Assembly: GCF_039555335.1 (NCBI RefSeq)
Contig: NC_092629.1
Coordinates: 30,749,382-30,813,381, forward strand
Direction of reading: 5' to 3'
Length of the DNA stretch: 64,000 bases
DNA from: Amphiura filiformis
Lineage: Eukaryota > Echinodermata > Ophiuroidea > Amphilepidida > Amphiuridae
A model generated the notes under the pieces. It did not search any database. It saw nothing but the letters and a program-made list of their open reading frames with translations, and was not told the DNA's origin. The translations under genes and the position numbers were made by a program. Below are positions 14,101 through 25,560 of this stretch, one piece after another. The first letter of the stretch is position 1. Every line of letters starts with the position of its first letter.

Positions 14101-15168
14101 ATGGAGGATCATGTGTAGTAAAATCGCTGGGTTGGCTTATAGAGGCAGGGGCAGTAAATGGAAGGAGTACAGTAGATACAGTAAGAAAAGATTCATTTTA
14201 TTTCGACCCACTTGCAGTGATTTTCAGAGAGGGTCGAGGCTCAACATTGTAACAAAAACTAGCTATGTTTGTAAGGCTTCAATCTACATGTATTGATGTT
14301 TTTGTCCATTCCCTCAAGCATGTCCTTCTTCTTTCTATATTTGTTTCAGGGTTCTTTGGAAACTCATGAAGAAGAACTAGTGTCTTGGTTCAAAGATGAT
14401 CCAACATCTGTGTTTGTGTCTCTCATACCTAGTAGCTATGACCGTTTACTGCTACACTCGGTTTGTCAGTACCTGGACCTTCAGTCAACAAGTAAGAGTT
14501 TATCTGAGCTATGTATCTGCTATGTATTATCTGCTATGTATTAAAGGGGCATTTCTTGATCCCCACTTTTCTCAAAAAAAGTTGAGATTTTTATACTGCT
14601 GGACACCTCTTGCTACATAATGTTTATGTATAATAAGTTTCTTACAGATTTTTGTTTAGCATAAGTGTTATCAAATTTGTATTAACATTCTGGTTAACAG
14701 AACAAAATCAAACACAGCCTATGAGCATTGCAATACATGTATCATGCATATAAGCATGCAAACACAAAATCGGAATCAACTGAAATTTTGGTAATAAGCC
14801 TTCTTGGTGGACAGCTACTCAAAAATTTCATAATAAGAGGATGCCGGATTTGCAAAATACAAAAGAAATTATTGTCTTTGTTTGGCTGTATCAGAAAATC
14901 AATATATCCGACTTTCGACTGATTTTGCTTGATCCCTTCAAAGTGGGCTTTTCTGGCTGTACATGTATAAGAGACCTTAAGTACCGTGTATTGATATATT
15001 TATTTCTGGGACAATATAATTGCTAATTTTAAAGTTACAATTTCTTTTTCCCTTGCAGGTTATGATTGTGACGGCCAGCGACAGACTCGAGTTGAGAACA
15101 ACCACGATTCCTTTGACCCTCCGCCCATGTTGCTGTCCAGGTACCTGGACACCTTGTCTGACAGCTGA
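5188..15168 (+). CDS. R3HDM4: R3H domain-containing protein 4 orthologue (complete, 7 exons)
   Basis: Exons: 5188-5237, 6759-6916, 9199-9320, 11020-11185, 13228-13313, 14350-14491, 15059-15168. All introns are GT-AG, phases agree at every junction, and the total is 834 bases: 277 residues plus TGA. Residues about 50-125 (RKTRRHEN, FLLSLVENEEYGE, EVWNEFVNRSGEEQERYL) fit the R3H-associated N-terminal region of this family. Residues about 128-165 are a charged, low-complexity linker. Residues about 195-270 are the R3H domain; the signature Arg-x3-His is R226 and H230 in SSYDRLLLHSVCQYLDL. R3H domains bind single-stranded nucleic acid, and the role of this family is poorly known. The length is close to the vertebrate protein. 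The start is the only ATG whose short exon joins in phase. No damage was seen. Confidence 0.9.
7145..9015. mobile_element. 1.87 kb terminal-inverted-repeat element with an internal repeated 14-mer
   Basis: It lies in intron 2 of R3HDM4. The left end (7145-7185, TATATGGTCATTTTCACGG then TAAAGGGTGTAAC) is the inverse of the right end (8976-9015), at about 90% over 40 bases. Inside, GAAGCCTCCGAAAC occurs six times in full, in both orientations (7516, 7728, 7902, 7920, 8287, 8469), plus a partial copy at 8096. Several copies sit next to GTTAAC or AACAATTGTTAAC. There is no long open frame, so it appears nonautonomous. Confidence 0.7.
9029..9130 (+). mobile_element. tRNA-derived SINE head
   Basis: An A-box-like stretch, TTAGCTCAATCGATAAGGC (9032-9050), and a B-box-like GGTTTGAACCC (9077-9087) sit at tRNA spacing. 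The sequence does not fold into a convincing complete tRNA, so it is called a SINE. It lies directly right of the 7145-9015 element and about 70 bases before exon 3 of R3HDM4. Confidence 0.55.
9388..10310. repeat. Repeat family R2 (GTTAATAACTG), copy 1, interrupted
   Basis: It begins GGTTAATAACTGTGCATC, then an inverted pair around GAGGAATATTCCGAGGTCC. It shares ATCGAACAGGCTAAAAC with the copy at 21328 and ends near GAGGTTATGAATTG. A separate MITE (9698-10098) interrupts it. It lies in intron 3 of R3HDM4. Short open frames on both strands at 9966-10265 are by-products. Confidence 0.55.
9698..10098. mobile_element. TIR MITE TTAAAGACAGAGATAAA
   Basis: The left end TTAAAGACAGAGATAAAGAG, continuing with TTTATCGCGTCTGACGTCA, is inverted at the right end. 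Arms are about 50 bases and the element is about 401 bases, with TTAA at each border. It lies within the R2 repeat of R3HDM4 intron 3. Confidence 0.75.
10388..10950. repeat. Repeat family R2-like element, copy 2
   Basis: Starts near ACAATAATAACTGTGCACC. It has an internal inverted pair (TGAGGTCATTGTGTGAAATC against GATTT-type CACACAATGACCTCA) and ends near GAGGTTATGAATATTAC. A GC-rich island with many CG dinucleotides (10720-10850, ACACGCACGCGCGCTC) lies inside. It is in R3HDM4 intron 3. Confidence 0.5.
11216..11371. mobile_element. Small palindromic MITE (GAACTACCTGCCG)
   Basis: CCCATGAGAACTACCTGCC at the left end is roughly inverted by GGCAGGTAGTGCTCAGGGTG at the right. The size is about 155 bases, just downstream of exon 4 of R3HDM4. 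Confidence 0.6.
12590..12985. repeat. Dispersed repeat with GGTATATCAATG units
   Basis: A G-run at 12611 is followed by repeated TGGTATATCAATGACCCC and GGTATATGAATGGGTCC units and A/T-rich AAAATTTTCC runs. Noncoding, in intron 4 of R3HDM4. The rest of that intron outside the listed repeats shows no gene. Confidence 0.45.
12989..13123. mobile_element. Family P palindromic MITE, copy 2
   Basis: AAAGACATGACCTTAATCTCC and the GTGTGAATTTCA block match the family, and it closes with ATGGATTTCAATAGCC. It sits about 100 bases upstream of exon 5 of R3HDM4. Confidence 0.65.
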
Positions 15169-15180
15169 CAGACCATGTTT

Positions 15181-15186
15181 AATAAA
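15181..15186 (+). terminator. Polyadenylation signal of R3HDM4
   Basis: A canonical AATAAA lies 13 bases after the TGA stop of the R3HDM4 gene. This would give a very short 3' UTR unless a later signal is also used. 15187-16140 holds no recognised gene; overlapping short frames on both strands at 15582-15885 carry no known domain. Confidence 0.6.
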
Positions 15187-16149
15187 GAGTAGGGATATTT
15201 TATTATTTAATTAGTTCAGATAAAGCTATGCTAATGCTCTCTGTGATGTTGAGTGTGTGTCGAAAGGCTTGATATAAGGTTGCCATGAAGTGTTTTTTCA
15301 GGGTTAAAACTGGTTAAGTTATCAATGAATTTATTTTATATTGCTATTTGAGCCCTGTATGATCTTTAGCTGGCAAGTCATTTAGGATTTTTCTCTGAAA
15401 ATTTTCTTCAGCAGAAAATTAATAACTAGCTATTATATTTAGAAATCTTTTTACCTGTAGTGATTTTTGTCAAGCAAATTTTAATGTGCGCAGCTTCAAG
15501 AGTTCGGTCAAAGGTTATCGTACACAAGTGCACAGTTATACCGCAAAGCTGTATGTATCAAAATATAGTGTCAACAAGCTGTCACTGATTAGGTAAAATT
15601 TTAAAGCACTGAATTGAGTAGACGCGAATCACATGACCAAGTGATTTGAGGGTTTCAAAAGATAAAGATGTAATTGACCTATCACTATTTATGTCTGGCT
15701 TACATGCTTCTATGCCTAAATCCTGTTGTCTACATTGTTCATGTATTTGTGTTGTGCTTGTACTGACAACTAAAAAACTTACCGCTTGTATCGTGGTGGA
15801 TTCTTTCGCCACTTTAGTTTGTGCTAAAGCACGACTGCCTATCGGTGTATGTGTACTGTGCCGTTGTACCAGCACACTGTTGTGACAAGGAAGTTCTTAA
15901 AAAATATGTGTTCAATAGATAACAAATGCGGTCAATTTGTGCAGTCTCATATCACCAGAATCTGGTGGAAAAGTCCGACACTTTTTTTAACACATAAGCT
16001 TCTCACTTGTCAACCCTGAAAATTGACAAATGGGGGCAGCAGTCAACATACATCATCAGAGCTAGAATTCTATTTTGCTAAGTCTTGTGTGTGGCTTATG
16101 CTTGTTATTAATGTAGGACTTACAAAGTTGTACATCATGAACATACTGT

Positions 16150-16280
16150 AAAGATTCGCCTAATGGCACACATGGTCTCGTTTGCCTTTGCGTGAATTTC
16201 ACATACAAGAGGGCACTTTTATTCCGTGCCTTAAATTTCAGTTATGTCAAGGGACATATGCACCATTAGGCAAATTTTTA
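16150..16280. repeat. Short inverted repeat
   Basis: AAGATTCGCCTAATGGCAC (16151-16170) is inverted near 16261-16280 (CACCATTAGGCAAATTTTT). Probably a small MITE. 16280-16890 shows nothing else recognisable. Confidence 0.45.
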
Positions 16281-16890
16281 TGTTATAGTTTTAATGTTTT
16301 TAAACAGTACAAAATAAATAGTGTGTGGTGAGATTCAGTCAAGTTTCAAAGCAAAAACCTTAAAACTTTAATATAAGAACAAAAACAAAGGTAAAACACA
16401 AAGTAGTAAGTATTTGTAAAAATCTTCCTCAGTAAGGGTGGTGTAGTGTGTTTTATAAATTATGATTTATGTTCCCAGTGAAATCAAACATGAGTATAAA
16501 GTCCTTTCACAATTTTGTGTGTCTCGGACTGCGCACGCATCAACATCCGGGTCTTTTTGAGAGATGACAACCGAACCTCCTCCATTGATGATGCATGTGA
16601 TGAAGCGTGCCCGAAAGGGATTCCCCAATGATATTACTTTTCTGTTTCACTCTAGCAGTTGTTTCTAGCTCATCAATATTTCCTTGTCTTATGCAAGTGT
16701 TTAGAAGACATTAAGTACCATGCAAAAATATGAAAAACTCATGTAGGAAGTGTTTCTTACAACATGCAAAGTTCACCCGCATTGAAATACTGTGGCAAGT
16801 CCGCAATGTTTATCTCCCAAGCAAGGAATTCCGTACATGCACAACCAAATTTGCGAAAGGGATTATTAATACCATGACTTGCCTTTACTC

Positions 16891-17231
16891 TTAAAGGCCC
16901 ATTCAGTGATTTGCTCATCCCAACAGTCGTAAAAATCATCAAAATTCAGGTTTTTGGCACCTTTGTCATTGTCATAGATGTGCTAACATAGCCTGCTAGT
17001 GGTTCAGCCGAAAATAAGGCAATTTACATGAATCTGTCTGTAATTTATATGCTGGCTACATGTATTTGAATGGGGCTTCAACTTCATCAATACTGGTGTT
17101 TTTCTTCGTTTTTTGCCAAATTTTTCATTTCAAAATTACCAAATAACAATTTGAATGACTTATCCTTCACTTCTAAGCAATTTATAAACAATTTTTTTAC
17201 ACTTTTTTGTGCTGGGATCATGGGTCTTTAA
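16891..17231. mobile_element. MITE with TTAAAG-CCCAT ends
   Basis: TTAAAGGCCCATTCAGTGAT at the left and ATCATGGGTCTTTAA at the right form a short imperfect terminal inverted repeat with TTAA at the edges. About 340 bases, noncoding. Confidence 0.5.
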
Positions 17232-17550
17232 AACTTCAACAAATATTCTCCCATTTGAAAGATAATTTTTATAGCAAGCCAAATTTATCAAAAGTTACTT
17301 TCCATAGTTGACCTTCACCAAGAATCAATAGTTTAAAGGTAACATCAGTTTCTGAAAATGAGCCTTATAATTGTAAAGGTATTCATTTTTGATACAAAAA
17401 TCATAAAAAATTATTTGCTGCCTTATATGTTGATACAACACTAAGTAATACAAATCTACCGAAATTATATACATGTATGTAGCTCTATATTTTTATGTGC
17501 TAAGGTATCTTTTTTTCAAACATGTACATACAAAATTTGCATGTGGATAG

Positions 17551-17670
17551 ATCCGGTTGAAATCCATACACCCCCAAATATAAGACATGACCTTAATCTT
17601 CCACACACAACTAGGGAGTGTGAAATAAGGTCATGTCTTCCAAAGGTGTGTGGATTTCAACCGGTATAGC
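17551..17670. mobile_element. Family P palindromic MITE, copy 3
   Basis: A near-complete palindrome running from CCGGTTGAAATCCATACACC to GGTGTGTGGATTTCAACCGG. It is the most compact copy in the window, about 120 bases. Confidence 0.8.
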
Positions 17671-17965
17671 CCATTGTATATAAACACATGACAAGAAATA
17701 AGTCCCACTCTCAACATTTCATCATAACATTGTAAGGTAAAACTTTTTACCAATAAAACAAACTTAGAAATGGGGTTGAGTGAAGTTCAAAATCCCCACC
17801 AAGTGAACATTTACTCTATTTAATTAATGATAATTCAGCCATGCAAATCCCATTCTTTGTTCAGAGCTCAGCACAGTGAGTTGTAAGGTGGCCAGTAACA
17901 TTCCTTGTTGGATACACACCTTAATGAACTGTAGATTTAATTGGATCGTGTGACTTTTAATTTTC

Positions 17966-18152
17966 AGATGGTACTCCATCTTTCATTTATAGCGAACGAT
18001 AGACTGCACACTGTATCATTAAAGTGATACACTAAACAAGGACAGGTGCAGGTTTAAACTTCTTAAAGTCTATGATTTGGTGATCAACTCTTATGACCTG
18101 ATGACAGAGTTCACAGTCTCACTCTCACTGATAAAAGATGGAGTATCATCTG
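17966..18152. mobile_element. Small MITE (GATGGTACTCCATCTTT)
   Basis: AGATGGTACTCCATCTTTCA at the left is inverted as AAAAGATGGAGTATCATCT at the right. About 187 bases with an unrelated centre. Confidence 0.6.
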
Positions 18153-18269
18153 GAAATTCTAAGGTAGTAATAAATATGTTTGGATTAAAATTTAAACTTC
18201 AATTAATTCACCTGCTTGCAAAAGGTTAGCTAACACTGTGATGAATAGGGGGTACTGCAAGCTACGTTA

Positions 18270-18850
18270 AGCTGCGGATTACTATTGAATTTCCTGCCAA
18301 TCATCATGTGTTGCCTTCAATTGTTGCTGACGAATCCGCTAGCGACAGCAGACGGCTGGAATTATCAGTCGCGTCCGTTGGCAAATTTTCAGCATGTGGC
18401 GGCAAAAAATTACTTCTGATTCCGTTCAGATTTCATTGGAGACCGCAACCCTCATTTCTTTGAGGTCGTCACAATTTCGTTGGTAGTTGTTGTCAACAAC
18501 CATTGACGAAAAAACAACGGCAAGTGACGTTACATCTCATACCCTGATGACACGGCCGCTGTTCCTTCCCGCCAGCCAATCCGCTGCCAGTCATCTGACC
18601 ACTTTGCTTATTGTTGGGCTCTGTCGCGAAATCGTCACTCGCCGCCCAGACAACATCCGATTTTGGTCACTAGACTCCGTTTCCTGCCGTAGCCATTTGT
18701 CCCTTGCCGTCGTGTTGTCGCTGAAGGTCGTTCCCATCCGTCAGCTTTTCCCCTTTTGACGTCGCTTTACCGCCAAAATTGTGTGATTTTCACATCCGTC
18801 GCCTTTCGCGGGTTATTTGCCGCTACTATATATATGTCAGTCATCCTTAA
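18270..18850. mobile_element. GC-richer nonautonomous element, copy 1 (other copy 42600-42905)
   Basis: 18560-18850 matches 42615-42890 closely, for example CGTCACTCGCCGCCCAGACA and CTTGCCGTCGTGTTGTCGCT. It is CpG-rich compared with its surroundings. The other copy ends GTGTGACCGGGCCTTTAG, which resembles the ends of cut-and-paste DNA transposons. The 90-residue open frame (18487-18759) is not conserved as a frame in the second copy, so it is not called a gene. Confidence 0.6.
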
Positions 18851-19083
18851 CATGAAAGTTGTTAAAGTACTTTTCTTTATGGTGACCCTTTTAATATTCG
18901 TACTGTATGTCCATGTTAATTGTTATCGTAACATTCATCTCCTATGTATGGTGAAAGTAATGCAGTAATAGCAATGAATGTAAAGCAGAGTTAGTCGTAA
19001 TTGTCTGTATTCCTTGTGGTAGTACAGTCTACTAATGGAAGCCCTATAGAAAATAATTGGTTTAGAAAAGTGGTGCTGAAAAT

Positions 19084-19290
19084 GGGCTATTCCAGTTGAA
19101 ATTCACACTACCCCTGTGGAAGATTTTAGAAATATCTTCCACTATCCTCCACATGGGGAGTATGTTTTTCAAATGTAATTAGTCAGAATTAACCATTTTG
19201 AAACCCATACTCCCCCTGTATTATGGCTTTGCATTTTTATCTTCTACAACTGGAGTGGGTATTTCAAATGGAAGTTACCCAATTGACTAT
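19084..19290. mobile_element. Family P palindromic MITE, copy 4
   Basis: GGGCTATTCCAGTTGAAATT, then CCACATGGGGAGTATG and the inverse CCCATACTCCCCC. A related partial arm continues to about 19345. 19350-19900 holds only AT-rich DNA and an unrecognised 106-residue frame (19386-19706). Confidence 0.65.
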
Positions 19291-19919
19291 TCTATTTGAA
19301 ACTTATAGTGGAAGACTTTAGCTTAGTCTTCCAAAGGAATAGTGTGGTTTTTGGCTGCTATTTCTAATTATGACATTATATATATATGTCTTTATTTATG
19401 AAACAAGGGGTGAAAATACTGGTACCAATAGTTCTTTTGCCATCTGTATTTGCCATAGGTGCCGTGATTGAACAAAAACTAATATTCCCCCTGTTGTCAT
19501 TTCGCACAAAAGACACCTGCAGTAATATGATATCATGTTATTTGTGTAACATGTGTATGTTTATAACTCATTGTCTGGGGACTGGGGAGTTGTTTACTAA
19601 ATATATATTTTCAGTGGGGATAAATGAAATGGGCAAAGGTTATATACCTATAATTATAGACCCAAGAGACTCAATTTGTTCAACAATGGGAAAATATATA
19701 GTTTAAAGTTTAATATTTATGTAGATCATTATTTTGTAGCCTTAGAAATTGCAATTACAAATAAAATTTGTAGAATTTATTCTATATATAGAATGTAATT
19801 TATGTACCATTAATAAATTACTGTTAGAAATATAATAGACGTATGTCAATAAAACTAACAATACTGAACTTGATTAACAACTTATATTAAAGTGTCAGGT
19901 GTGTTGGTTTTTACTGTCA

Positions 19920-20225
19920 AAGTCGTTAGGAACTTGTCGGCTGCAGTCAACACCCACATTATATGAAAGGAGAGAGTTAAACTACAGATGGTTTACTCTG
20001 CATGCTAGCCATAGGCTTCAACATACTTAAGGTCCAAGTTTTGAGATATTTTCTCAAATTCTCAAGGGCTTTCTCAAGAACCACTGAACCAATGCTAGGC
20101 TTGTTTGTACTCATTTTAATGCTGATTCTAAATATGATCTGTTCATTCTGAAATGTTTGAATTTTTTTAAAAGTTTTTTAAAAACTTGTCGTCTGAGTAG
20201 ATACTAGCGTGGAGAGAGTTAATCA
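19920..20225 (+). repeat. Repeat family R3 (AGCCATAGGCTTCAACATA), copy 1
   Basis: AGCCATAGGCTTCAACATA, then CTCAAGAACCAC and AGGCTTGTTTGTACTC, recurs at 34590-34770 on the same strand and at 56190-56340 inverted. It has GTGGAGAGAGTTAA-type edges. Noncoding. Confidence 0.6.
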
Positions 20226-20450
20226 TTGCATTCTGGTACATTGGCAGGGTCGTCACAACACAAACAATCGTGGTTATAGACTGATTCTCCCTTGCAGCTA
20301 CCGGTGTACGTGCCATGATCAATACAATATGATGTACACACTGTCACAATTCCCCTGGGGGAAAAGTCCCAAAAATGTTGGTTTTGTAAAGGTTTTGCTA
20401 GAGAGAAGAGAAGAATATGATTAAAGATTAGAAATTTATATTTATATCAG

Positions 20451-20935
20451 CAGGCCTGTACGCAAGGCGGGTGGTGCAGGAGTTGCGTCCGCCCCAATAA
20501 CTCCCGGCAATAACCCCACCCTCCGAATGTCCACTGAAAAAGGCACTTTTCAGGGTTAAAATACTGATAAAATGTCCAAGAAGGTCCGAATTAGAAAGCA
20601 ATATTATGAAATTATTTTAAAAAAAAGATCGTAAGCATGCCTGACGGGGGCAGGGGTGCCCCGGCCCCATCTTAAAGAAAAAAGAATAAAATAATATTCC
20701 CTTTTCTTAAATTTTGTATTGTTTTAATACGCACACATTCGGTAAACATCATTTTGGTAAAAAATAGTGTAAATTGTAAATTTTCGGGAAAATTCGAAAC
20801 GAACCCAATATGTTTCAACTTTCACTTTAATAGTATTATTACGAAAAAATAATACCGGTACTCACTGGTCAATTATTTTTCGTTGTCCCCCGCCCTTGCA
20901 GAAAGTTCTAGCACACCCGTGATTCAAAGGGACGT
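20451..20935. repeat. Diverged repeat starting CAGGCCTGTACGCAAGG
   Basis: The GC-rich ends (GGCCTGTACGCAAGGCGGG; CCCCCGCCCTTGCAG) and A/T-rich core resemble hAT-type nonautonomous elements. No coding domain is visible. Low certainty on class. Confidence 0.35.
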
Positions 20936-21235
20936 TATATAATTTACCCGAGACAGACAAAATGACGGCCAGTAAGACCAGCGTGGTAAAATTATACATT
21001 CTCACTGGATAGTTTGCTGTTCCCTGTGATTAAGTCCTAAAAAATAGTATATGATTAAAGTTACCTTAGCAATAATTTGGATACCCATATAAAAATATCA
21101 GTAAGCAAATTCTATGCAGATACAAAAGATGATACATTTTGATTGTAGAAATAAATAGATTTTGATTAGACTAATCCTGTTTTTGAGAGCATTATACTTC
21201 GAAAAAGACAATTCATATTAACTCTTTCCACGGTT

Positions 21236-22520
21236 GTTTGATGTGATCATTTATTTATGTTTCTAACAAAACATTACAATTTTCTATTCTAAACCTTTAC
21301 AATACCAACAGCTATCACACTACTTATAGGTTAATAACTGCGCATCAGTTATTTGGAGGGCATTGTGAAAAATCTAAACATTTTGCCTTTGGAACCGAGG
21401 AATATTCCGAGGTCCAAAGCAAAATGTTTATATTTTTCACAATGCCTGATAAATAACTGATGCAAAGTTATTAAACGAATTCATAACCATCATTTTTAAC
21501 TCATTTCTCAGCTAAATCCCAAGATCTTATTCTCTGAAATTTGTTGAAATAAACAACTGTTATCACAACTTATATTTCGCCCTTCAAAAAATCGAACAGG
21601 CTAAAACGGACTTACCAATTACAGCAGTGCGCAACCACGCCCGGCAACCCAGATCATGTGCAAATATGGTAGTTGCGTAATACACATATTATATACACCA
21701 GGCACAAAAAGAAACTCGTTAGTTATATTCATCCTTGCTGTTCAATAACTTGATAATTTTGAATTATTCTGAAATATACATTTTTTAATTGGACTTTGCT
21801 TTCTCATTTGACAACCTGTTCGTGAAAAGCGAACAAGAATTGACCAAGATATGCGCCTCCAAAGCCTCAAACCCCAAAATCAAAAGTTGCATTTTCAACG
21901 ATTTTCAATGGGAACGCATCGTTGTATTGCACACAAGCACCACGGGCCAATCAATAAAGCACACAGTGTAACAGGCACAATTGAATCGTTAAAATTGCAA
22001 GTTTTCATTTTGGGGTTTGAGAGTTTGGAGGCGCATATCTTGGTCAATTCTTGCTCAATGTTCACAAACAGGGTGTCAAGCGAGAAAGAAACGTCCAATT
22101 AACAAAATGTATATTTCAGAATAATCCAAAATTATCAAGTTATTGAACAGCAAGGATGAATATAACTGACGAGTTTCTTTTTTGTGCCTGGTGTAGGCCT
22201 ATATATTTGTTAGGTATTTTTAACTTAGATTTTCTTTTCTTTATCAACCTTCTTTTCCTACCTTTTTGTGGTATTTATTCTATAAACTGTACGTTTGTGT
22301 CCAAATTGAGGGCGCTAAATTTTTAATTCAATTTAGCCCAATAATAAAAAAAATTGTGTTATTGCTTTCCTTTGATGATAAAAAGTAGTTTGAAAATTTC
22401 TTTGCAAAATGTCATTTTTATGTCTTAATGCCATTTTAGAAGTATGTACCCCTTGTAAAGACGCAAAGAAGATTTGCCATAAATAGTGCCACCAGTGTTT
22501 TCTTTAAAATGAATACAGAT
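21236..22520 (+). repeat. R1 and R2 repeats, composite copy with a foldback insert
   Basis: 21236-21320 matches 583-690 (R1). 21328-21660 matches the R2 repeat of R3HDM4 intron 3. A 500-base foldback (21694-22195) follows, and 22255-22520 matches 1630-1828 plus 2199-2245. At 22466-22480 this copy lacks the TTAA MITE that interrupts the other copy. Confidence 0.6.
21694..22195. mobile_element. 500-base foldback element (ACACCAGGCACAAAAAG)
   Basis: The left arm begins TACACCAGGCACAAAAAGAA and the right arm is its inverse, ending TTTTTTGTGCCTGGTGTA. Pairing extends about 200 bases inward. The mirrored open frames at 21789-22102 on both strands are a by-product of the inverted repeat. Confidence 0.8.
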
Positions 22521-23329
22521 TAAAAGTCGTATTTCGTGTGCAGAACACATGGCACGTGGATATTTAATATCTACATGATCTATGAACAAAATCATCACTT
22601 AATAATTGATGTACAGCCTGTCTAAAAAAATTGTGCAAGTGAAAATCGCCCTCTTGGCAATTAGGAAATACTGGTTGTGACAAGATGCTAACAATGTCGT
22701 CAAGAGCGCAATCTTAGCTCTCAAATGCCGTTTGTTCTGTTCAATTTGATTGTTTTAATCTCGAGATATGTTTAGTTAACAACGAAAGGGTAAAATCACA
22801 ATTATGTCACTTTTACTAGGGAAGAGGTCTGTACATGTAAATCAATGATAGCATCAAGTTTATCAAGATAAGAATTTATCGATTACACATGTCCCTCCAA
22901 ATGTTTTTACTGTTTTATCATGATACAAGTATAATAATTCTCTTTTTAGATTAAAAGATATATAAATATTTCACATTCTGATGTAAAATTCATGAAATAC
23001 ATGTCAATGGTTTTATCATTGTAAATACTGTTCTCTTTGTCACTCAAGACCTATTAAAAGACGATATGGCATACTTTGTTGTTATATATGTCACATTGCA
23101 CATCGTATACGTTTGAAATGTTAAACTAGAGATTTAAAATAGATTGGCGATTTTCATCATATTACAAGTACAAATTATCATATTTCAGAGTGTGCAGCAG
23201 CTGAATTCGAAATTGCTTGAACCAACATTTAGTCCATTTTACAGTTTGGTCTTGGTCAGAGCCCCCTTCCTTCTTCGTGACTGCCGCCTATAGCAATGCA
23301 TCTTGCTGCAAGATCTTACTGCCCTCGTC

Positions 23330-23696
23330 TTAAGGGGGTACTACACCCCTGTGGTAAATTTGTGACTATTTTTGCATTTTCTCCAAAAATAATAAGACAC
23401 TGGTAACAAAAGTTATGTATATTATTGGGGCAAGGAATATCCAATTACTACACTGAAATTTCAGTGACTCAAGTCAAGCGGTTCAGTATATATGATAGAA
23501 AATGAGGTACATCGTAGCGGACAGTATTCTTATCATAAATAACGAACCGCTTGTCTTGGGTAACTGAAATTCCAGTGTAGTAATTGAATTCCTTGCCCGT
23601 ATAATATACATAACTTTTGTTACCAGTGTGTTATTAGTTTTTGAGAAAACTGCAAAAATAGACACAAATTTATCGATGGGTGTAGTACACCCTTAA
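23330..23696. mobile_element. Palindromic MITE with TTAA ends, copy 2
   Basis: Same family as 1829-2198: TTAAGGGGGTACTACACCCC at the left, GGTGTAGTACACCCTTAA at the right, and the internal GGGGCAAGGA block inverted as TCCTTGCCC. 22530-23330 holds no recognisable gene. Confidence 0.75.
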
Positions 23697-24089
23697 TACA
23701 ATTAAGTACTGAGCAATTGTTACACAATCATTTCTACTCTTACAAATTAATGTTCTTTCATTTTAATTGCACTGTACAGGTATGGATATAACATTCTACT
23801 CAATTTTCTAAAAAGTGGCACCAAAGGGGTTTCATGAAATTTGTGTTTAGTGAAACAGATCTCTGGATTACCGAAACTAAAATGAACGAAACAAACTGTA
23901 TTTGAAAGCTAGGACTGCCCCTTGACGTTGATACATGTAAGCATCATGTCACAACATTATTTTCTAATTGCCAAAGATGGCGCTTTCCACTTTTTAGAGA
24001 GGCCTGTGTGAAAATGCCATTATTGGTATTTTTGTGCAATGACCAAAAAAAGAGTAAATTGTGTACGGGAGATGTTTTGAAAAATGATT

Positions 24090-24345
24090 TATGCCACCGA
24101 GAAAATGGTCTAGCGACAGCTCTGGCTTGATCGTGGGTCACGTACATTACTTGGTTCCATGTTGTCACAAACAACATCCTGGTACGCTATATCACTACCA
24201 ATATGCAATGTTGCTAAAAATAGGAAATGACAAATCAAAAAGTTCCACTCAGTTTGATCGGAACTAAAGGGACGTGACGTCACAGCATAACACGACTTTG
24301 GGCACTGACAATGAACTCTGTTGCTTGTTAGCGCAACAAAGTCAC
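24090..24345 (+). repeat. Segment shared with 45830-46090
   Basis: GTTGCTAAAAATA, GACAAATCAAAA, CGGAAC and GGGACGTGACGTCA recur in order at 45910-46000. The segment lies 2.1-2.3 kb upstream of receptor A and its partner 1.7-1.9 kb upstream of receptor B. It may therefore be part of the receptor duplication, though a dispersed repeat is also possible. Confidence 0.45.
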
Positions 24346-25194
24346 TCATACAGACAGTCAATCGGTTAGCTGCCTTTTACTATTCGTAAATTACGTACCG
24401 GTATGTGATTAACTAAAAAGCCGGAGGACGCGGGTGGCGAGGCCGAGATGCAGGTTTAGAGTGTGGATTATTTGTTTGTTTGTCTGTTTTTTCCGTGATG
24501 TTTAAAAACCCGTTTACTCACGAGATTTTGGCAAGTTCTGTCAACTATAAATTAAAATAAAACAGAAGGCAGCTATTGCACGGTTCGAGAGCTGTCTGCA
24601 TATGTCTGTGTCTTAATCCAAATCAATTCGATTCAGCCCAAAACTTCTCACTGACTTCTGAAGAGAGTAAAGACCTACCTATTCGCCAGCGAAGTGGTTA
24701 CGGAACTCCCTGGACGTACCTTTTGGAATTGATAGTACATGACATAGACTATGTGTTGCGATCATTTCGATCGTGGTGCAGAACTCAAATTAAAAAGCGT
24801 GACCCAGTTGACATAGTGATAATCGGATAATTTGGAATTACCGGTATATGTATTTATCACTAAAAAAAGCGCGTCAATAAAAAAATTGCAACAGGCGCTA
24901 GACCGCATCTAGGCCTACATGTAGCCTGTAGTTAATCCAGATTCTGGCAATGTAGATTAATATTATATTCTGGTTGATAAATGGTCGAGTTGAAGGTCGT
25001 GTTGAATAGTCCTTTTGTGGTCTCATCATTGTTATTAATTAACCATCCAACTGCTTGTGGCAAGTGGACTGAGCCAGTTTTGAATAAGATTTTCAATTTT
25101 AATTTTAATGTTTAATATTTGAAATATCTTGAAAAAGGAATGATCTAAATGTTAGCATAGGCCTACATAAGGCAATACTATACTGGTTTAGGTG

Positions 25195-25560
25195 CTTTCG
25201 GATTTCCATTTTTGGGGGCCCTGGGCCAGGCCAAAATTTGGGGGCCCCCAAACTCACCGTGTGCATGTGCACTCAGGTGGCCAAGTGTTGGTTTAGGATA
25301 TCGACAGTGGCGGAGGAGGGGCATTTAATTTGCGCGCGAAGCACGCGAAGATTTCAGACTATATTTTGGCCAAAAACGAAGATGAATTTTGCTATATAAC
25401 GGGCCAGTGGGCGCGAAGCGTGCATAATTGTTAAATTTTGCCCTAATTTTGCCCAAAACATGGTGTTTTGGGGCTAAAAAGGAAGATGCAAAGGGCAATT
25501 TTGTTTGGGGGGGGGGGCGGGCCCATCTGGCCCAATGATAAATCCGGCCCTGGGTGCTTT
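25195..25560. repeat. GC-rich dispersed repeat
   Basis: GGGGGCCCTGGGCCAGGCC, then GCGCGCGAAGCACGCGAAG, a G-run and CGGGCCCATCTGGCCCAATG. Noncoding, class uncertain. 24840-25190 and 25560-25900 show no gene. Confidence 0.35.

Noticed and set aside
18487-18759. 90-residue open frame in a GC-richer stretch
   Set aside because: The homologous element at 42600-42905 does not keep the same frame or protein, so it is not under coding constraint.
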